Shown piece by piece: positions 63,033-64,000 of a stretch of 64,000 nt of DNA. The stretch lies in contig JAPOQH010000116.1 of NCBI GenBank assembly GCA_026710825.1, forward strand, positions 62,001 through 126,000, in the 5' to 3' direction. The DNA is from Chloroflexota bacterium. Its GTDB lineage: Bacteria; Chloroflexota; Dehalococcoidia; Lucifugimonadales; UBA3495. Positions within the stretch are counted from its first letter, which is position 1. Every line of letters begins with the position of its first letter. The notes beneath the pieces were generated by a model. That model did no database searches. It was not told the DNA's origin and saw only the letters and a program-made list of their open reading frames with translations. The translations under genes were made by a program, and so were the position numbers.

Positions 63033-63920
63033 ATGACATTGCCAGACCGGCAGGCGTTCATCGGCGTGGGCACCATGGGTAGCCTCATGGCCCGTTGCCT
63101 GCTCGATGCAGGGGTTGACCTGACGGTGCACGACCTCCGATATGAGGCTGCCGGACCGCTTATTCAACAGGGCGCAAAGTGGGCCGATTCCGCCGAAGCG
63201 GCCGCGTCGGGCTGTGGAGTGGTCTGGACATCGCTTCCCGGACCTGCGCAGGTCGAGTCCGTCCTCTTGGGCAACGAAGCTGCCGTCCTTGCCGCCATGC
63301 CGGCCGGAGCGGTTCTGATTGACACGACCACCAACGATCCAAACGTAGCGCGGACAGTAGCGGACTCCTGCTCCACACGGGGCCTGTACATGCTGGACGC
63401 CCCCGTCAGCGGCCGCCCGCCCACGATGACTATGATGGTGGGCGGCGACAGAGCCGTGTTTGAGGACATCCGGCCCATGCTGGAGACTGTCGCGGCCAAC
63501 GTGTTTTACGTCGGCGAATCTGGCGCCGGTTGCGTCGCCAAGCTTGCCACTCAATATATGGGTTACACCAACCTTATCGCCGCCATCGAGGGTATGCTCA
63601 TCGCTCGCCTCGGCGGTGTCGACCCGGCGATTCTCGCCGACATAGTTCCGGTGAGCGCCGGCGCCAGCCGAGCGTTCAACGCCATCCCCAACGCCATCTT
63701 GGATGGTTCATACCAGGCCGGAGGCACCCTGGACATCGTCGCCAAGGACGTGGCTCTGGCCTGCGCCTTGGCCGAGCGAGTCAACGCGCCGGCATCCACT
63801 GGGCAGTCGGCCAACTCCCTGTATCGACAGGCGCGGGAGGCTGGCTGGGGCGACGAGGGCTACCCCATCGTTGCCCGCATACTCGAAGCTCTGGCGCAGA
63901 CCGAGTTGCGGAGACAGTGA
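63033..63920 (+). CDS. NAD(P)-dependent 3-hydroxyisobutyrate dehydrogenase-like enzyme
   Basis: A 295-residue beta-hydroxyacid dehydrogenase. The coenzyme motif is FIGVGTMGSLMARCLLDAG (residues 9-27), the substrate motif is LDAPVSGRPP with Ser126, and the catalytic Lys170 is in GAGCVAKLATQYM. The usual Asn pair after the Lys is replaced by Thr-Gln. The family reduces or oxidises short 3-hydroxy acids, such as tartronate semialdehyde or 3-hydroxyisobutyrate; no choice is possible here. AAGGAG lies upstream of the ATG at 63033. Confidence 0.87.
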   Translation: MTLPDRQAFIGVGTMGSLMARCLLDAGVDLTVHDLRYEAAGPLIQQGAKWADSAEAAASGCGVVWTSLPGPAQVESVLLGNEAAVLAAMPAGAVLIDTTTNDPNVARTVADSCSTRGLYMLDAPVSGRPPTMTMMVGGDRAVFEDIRPMLETVAANVFYVGESGAGCVAKLATQYMGYTNLIAAIEGMLIARLGGVDPAILADIVPVSAGASRAFNAIPNAILDGSYQAGGTLDIVAKDVALACALAERVNAPASTGQSANSLYRQAREAGWGDEGYPIVARILEALAQTELRRQ

Positions 63921-63984
63921 CTGCCGCAACCCGCGTGCGGTTGTGATACCATTTCGCGGGGCGACCCGCGCCCGGAGGCACAAC

Positions 63985-64000
63985 ATGGCAATTACGTTCC
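63985..64000 (+). CDS. Start of a further gene, cut by the window
   Basis: An ATG at 63985 with GGAGG eight bases upstream opens a frame MAITF that runs off the end. The first residues do not allow a family call. Confidence 0.5.

Overview
This is a GC-rich bacterial chromosome segment. The content suggests an aerobic, heterotrophic member of the Chloroflexota, possibly SAR202/Dehalococcoidia-like. Pointers are an aa3-type cytochrome oxidase operon, paralogous GMC oxidoreductases, luciferase-type flavin monooxygenases and CaiB/BaiF CoA-transferases, a DUF1501/DUF1800/NHL cluster, and an Agl23-type membrane protein. The assignment is inference from gene content; there is no rRNA in the window and I saw no tRNA gene.

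Layout. 1-9.5 kb, minus strand: a SulP anion transporter cut by the window edge, two GMC oxidoreductases about 5 kb apart, an isochorismatase-fold hydrolase, and DUF1800, DUF1501 and NHL-repeat genes in transcription order. 9.5-18.5 kb: a flavin monooxygenase, a DUF2511 lipoprotein, a VOC protein, a ThDP enzyme, a kinase-fold protein, a beta-lactamase-fold hydrolase, TrmO and an alpha/beta hydrolase. 18.5-26.3 kb: ctaA-ctaB-ctaC-ctaD-ctaE, a subunit IV-cytochrome c fusion and a lipoprotein cytochrome c, all on the minus strand. 26.5-31.2 kb: a lipoprotein, a membrane protein, a repeat-filled gap, and two translationally coupled CoA-transferase homologues. 31.2-32.9 kb: a lower-GC two-gene cassette with a HipA-like kinase carrying an in-frame amber codon and a HIRAN-domain protein. 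32.9-37.3 kb: acetamidase/formamidase, a SnoaL-like protein, an MBL-fold hydrolase, and a DUF35/thiolase pair.

37.7-45.8 kb: trpS, a small membrane protein, a very unusual HD-like/chorismate-mutase-like/TrpRS-like fusion, an alpha/beta hydrolase, gyrA with a degenerate amidotransferase upstream, and vapB with a vapC remnant. 45.9-53.1 kb: a FAD oxidoreductase and flippase-like gene, a PaREP1/HEPN-like protein, an Agl23-like membrane protein, a TPR protein and AlaX. 53.1-54.9 kb: a repeat-rich, poorly explained stretch and an unknown protein with a palindromic repeat inside its coding sequence. 55-64 kb, plus strand: dnaN, a zinc-type dehydrogenase, ilvD, an enoyl-CoA hydratase/isomerase homologue, a second flavin monooxygenase, lipoproteins and a 3-hydroxyisobutyrate dehydrogenase homologue.

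Three dispersed palindromic repeat families lie between genes: GTAGGGGC stem-loops, GTCATTCC...GGAATCCAG elements, and CTCATGGTGAGCC elements. The strongest candidates for new biology are the HD/AroQ/TrpRS-like fusion beside trpS, the HipA-like kinase plus HIRAN cassette, the CaiB/BaiF pair in which one partner lacks the catalytic Asp, and the amidotransferase pseudoenzyme coupled to gyrA.
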